Positions 5,064 to 6,549 of a stretch of 6,549 nt of DNA are shown here, piece by piece. Positions within the stretch are counted from its first letter, which is position 1, and each line of letters begins with the position of its first letter. A program made the position numbers and the translations under genes. The notes below the pieces were generated by a model. It saw nothing but the letters and a program-made list of their open reading frames with translations. It made no database searches and was not told the DNA's origin. Location: NCBI GenBank assembly GCA_017613335.1, contig JAGAEB010000049.1, positions 1 through 6,549 on the forward strand, written 5' to 3'. Source of the stretch: Methanosarcinaceae archaeon (GTDB taxonomy: Archaea > Halobacteriota > Methanosarcinia > Methanosarcinales > Methanosarcinaceae).

Positions 5064-5096
5064 CATTATAATTTTTATTTTCATTTTCCGGAAAAT
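5064..5096 (-). promoter_or_regulatory. gltS promoter with 14-bp palindrome upstream of TATA
   Basis: On the - strand AAATTATAATG (about 5074-5064) is a good TATA candidate. Transcription would start near 5043, giving a 12-base leader that just includes the GGGTGG site. ATTTTCCGGAAAAT (5083-5096), a perfect palindrome, lies immediately upstream in the BRE region, where an activator or repressor could bind. The AAA_14 gene ends at 5107, so gltS has its own promoter even if some read-through occurs. Confidence 0.55.
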
Positions 5097-5106
5097 TTCA
5101 TCAGGA

Positions 5107-6414
5107 TCAGTCCCTCAGCGTTCCGACCGGGATTATTTTGACACCGTCCGGCCGCGTATAGGCCGTATCCCCGCCGGTGATGACGATCAGGAGATCCGGC
5201 TCGCGCAGGTTTGTCTTCTTTTCGTTGTTCGCTTTTCTGATAAGCTCTTTCAGCGCCGACAGGTGAGAAGCGCCTTCTTCGATCCCGCGGCTTCCCAATT
5301 TGAATTCGATGAGTGCGTATCTGCCGTCTGCGAGATGAAGGACACAGTCTGCTTCAAGTCCGTAACGGTCTCTGTAATAGGAGACACGCCCTCCTGATGC
5401 GGCAGAATAGACCCTCAGGTCGCGGAAGCAGAGACATTCGAAAATAAATCCGAAGAAATTCAGATCCTGAAGAAGTGCTGCCGGAGAGAGGCCGAGGGCG
5501 TTGACAGCCACAGACGGATCGATCAGTTCCTTTTTTTCACCCGAGCGGATACTTGTCGCAGAACGGATCGCAGGAGACCATGCCGGAACATTTTCAATAA
5601 CATAAAGCCTTTCCAGGGCATTTGCATAAGAAGAATATGTCGGAAAAGACATTTCGGAATCATTTGCACTGATGTCCGAAAGGATCGTTTTGTCAGAAGC
5701 AACAGTTGAAATATTCCTTGCATAAGACTGAAGGATCGCTTTGACGCGTTTTGGATCTCTTCTCACGCCGTCAACAGTCGAGGCATCGCTGTCACAGATG
5801 TTTTCCACATAATTCTGTGCATCATAAAGCTGCGCTTTCGGAGATTTTTTTCTGAGCGATGAAGGCCAGCCGCCGCGGCAGGCCGCAAATACAAGGTCTT
5901 CGATCGTCAGATCGGATGTAATGCCGTCAATATCCGTCTCCGGATCATTGAACAATCCGGAGAGGGAGATCATTCCGTTTGATTCCCCGGATTCAAAAAG
6001 ACTCATCGGGTACATGACAAGCTTTGAAATTCTTCCGGTTCCGGAATGCATGATCTGAGAATGATCGACAGTCGTTGACCCGGTCAGGATGAACAGTCCT
6101 TCTTCTCCGCGTTCATCGACTGCATTTCTGACAGCATCCCAAAGAATGGGTACTGTCTGCCATTCATCGATCAGTCTCGGATTTTCCCCGGCCAGGAGAA
6201 GAGAAGGCTTGACGGAAGCGATCATCTGATATTTTTCCGCATTGTCGGGATCCTGAAGTTTGAGAACACTTTCTGCTTTCTGCTCAGCCGTTGTCGTTTT
6301 TCCGCACCATTTCGGCCCGACGATCAGAACCGCTCCGACGGCTTCAAGTCTTTCTTCAAGCAATTTATCTGCAATACGCGGCAGATATGTTTTATTGTCT
6401 GTCTTCTGTGTCAT
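5107..6414 (-). CDS. AAA_14/DUF4143 family ATPase
   Basis: This 435-residue protein belongs to the archaeal/bacterial 'ATP-binding protein, DUF4143' family. The N-terminal AAA_14 domain shows Walker A GPKWCGKTT (33-41), Walker B PRLIDEWQ (Asp83, Glu84), a sensor-1-like LFILTGSTT (107-115) and the SGTGRI element with Arg128. The C-terminal DUF4143 part carries a restriction-endonuclease-like signature: Glu326 in FGFIFE, Asp356 in LEADCVL, then Glu370 and Lys372 in ALIEFKLG. This is a D-(13)-E-x-K arrangement that looks complete. The cellular role of the family is not established; members are often present in many copies in gut and anaerobic archaea. The length is normal for the family. ATG 6414 has no clear Shine-Dalgarno motif, so a very short leader is likely. 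It lies 75 bp upstream of gltS on the same strand, but no functional link is evident. Confidence 0.9.
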   Translation of the reverse strand: MTQKTDNKTYLPRIADKLLEERLEAVGAVLIVGPKWCGKTTTAEQKAESVLKLQDPDNAEKYQMIASVKPSLLLAGENPRLIDEWQTVPILWDAVRNAVDERGEEGLFILTGSTTVDHSQIMHSGTGRISKLVMYPMSLFESGESNGMISLSGLFNDPETDIDGITSDLTIEDLVFAACRGGWPSSLRKKSPKAQLYDAQNYVENICDSDASTVDGVRRDPKRVKAILQSYARNISTVASDKTILSDISANDSEMSFPTYSSYANALERLYVIENVPAWSPAIRSATSIRSGEKKELIDPSVAVNALGLSPAALLQDLNFFGFIFECLCFRDLRVYSAASGGRVSYYRDRYGLEADCVLHLADGRYALIEFKLGSRGIEEGASHLSALKELIRKANNEKKTNLREPDLLIVITGGDTAYTRPDGVKIIPVGTLRD

Positions 6415-6434
6415 TTGTGATTTTTCCGTCGGAT

Positions 6435-6450
6435 GATATTTACTATAATT
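6435..6450 (-). promoter_or_regulatory. Candidate TATA box for the AAA_14 gene
   Basis: On the - strand AATTATAG (6450-6443) and TAAATATC (6442-6435) are adjacent AT-rich boxes. The first would start transcription near 6420, leaving a leader of about six bases. This agrees with the lack of a ribosome binding site. Confidence 0.4.
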
Positions 6451-6549
6451 TCAGGAGATTTATTTTAATTTTTGGGTCTGTTTTATCCGTATTTTATCCC
6501 TGATCATTTGTCTGTATTTATGATACTGTTTTTTTCATTTTTCTGAATG
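6451..6549. other. AT-rich intergenic sequence at the right edge
   Basis: This is T-rich on the + strand, with runs of four to seven T residues. No convincing coding frame or RNA is seen. It may be upstream sequence of the AAA_14 gene, or a U-tract terminator region for a + strand gene if one reaches it, but none does within the window. Confidence 0.5.

Noticed and set aside
4606..5397. 263-codon open frame on the + strand
   Set aside because: It lies antisense to two well-recognised genes (gltS and the AAA_14 ATPase), has no recognisable domain, and its composition follows from the opposite-strand codons.

Overview
The window looks like chromosomal DNA from a euryarchaeon, most plausibly a mesophilic methanogen of the Methanomicrobia type. 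Three things point that way. There is a cupin-type (archaeal) glucose-6-phosphate isomerase. AT-rich TATA-like boxes sit about 25-30 bases before the likely transcription starts, and several genes have little or no leader. There is also a small secreted lipoprotein rich in N-glycosylation sequons. The genus cannot be fixed from the sequence alone. A bacterium that acquired the isomerase is less likely but not excluded.

Layout from left to right. Positions 1-143 hold a 15/16-bp minisatellite cut by the window edge. Next on the + strand come a membrane protein of the DUF457/YdjM 'metal-dependent hydrolase' family (286-1314) and a small lipoprotein (1409-1750) with its own promoter and a strong hairpin terminator. 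On the - strand is the cupin phosphoglucose isomerase (1983-2717). Its 3' flank, an archaeal-style pyrimidine-rich terminator, is duplicated as an 81/82-bp tandem repeat. A 279-bp divergent intergenic region separates it from a + strand TudS/DUF523-related putative desulfidase (2997-3677), which looks leaderless. That gene converges on, and overlaps by 56 bp, a - strand sodium/glutamate symporter GltS (3622-5031). Upstream of gltS on the same strand is an AAA_14/DUF4143 ATPase (5107-6414). The right edge (6415-6549) is AT-rich upstream sequence with no gene visible.

The genes do not form one obvious pathway: central carbon metabolism, amino-acid uptake, a putative Fe-S desulfidase, an envelope lipoprotein and an orphan ATPase sit side by side. 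Most have their own promoter-like sequence, so this reads as monocistronic chromosome rather than a defence island or biosynthetic cluster. I see no CRISPR array, transposase, tRNA or rRNA.

The most distinctive feature is not a gene but a pattern. Short degenerate tandem repeats occur at 1-143, 1233-1300, 1828-1990, 3612-3710 and 4356-4385. They fall in gene tails, a 3' flank or a protein linker rather than in folded domains. At 3612-3710 the repeat encodes the C-terminal tails of two proteins in opposite directions. In addition, perfect or near-perfect palindromes sit beside TATA boxes, and the hexamer TCCGGA is present at roughly fifteen times the chance level.
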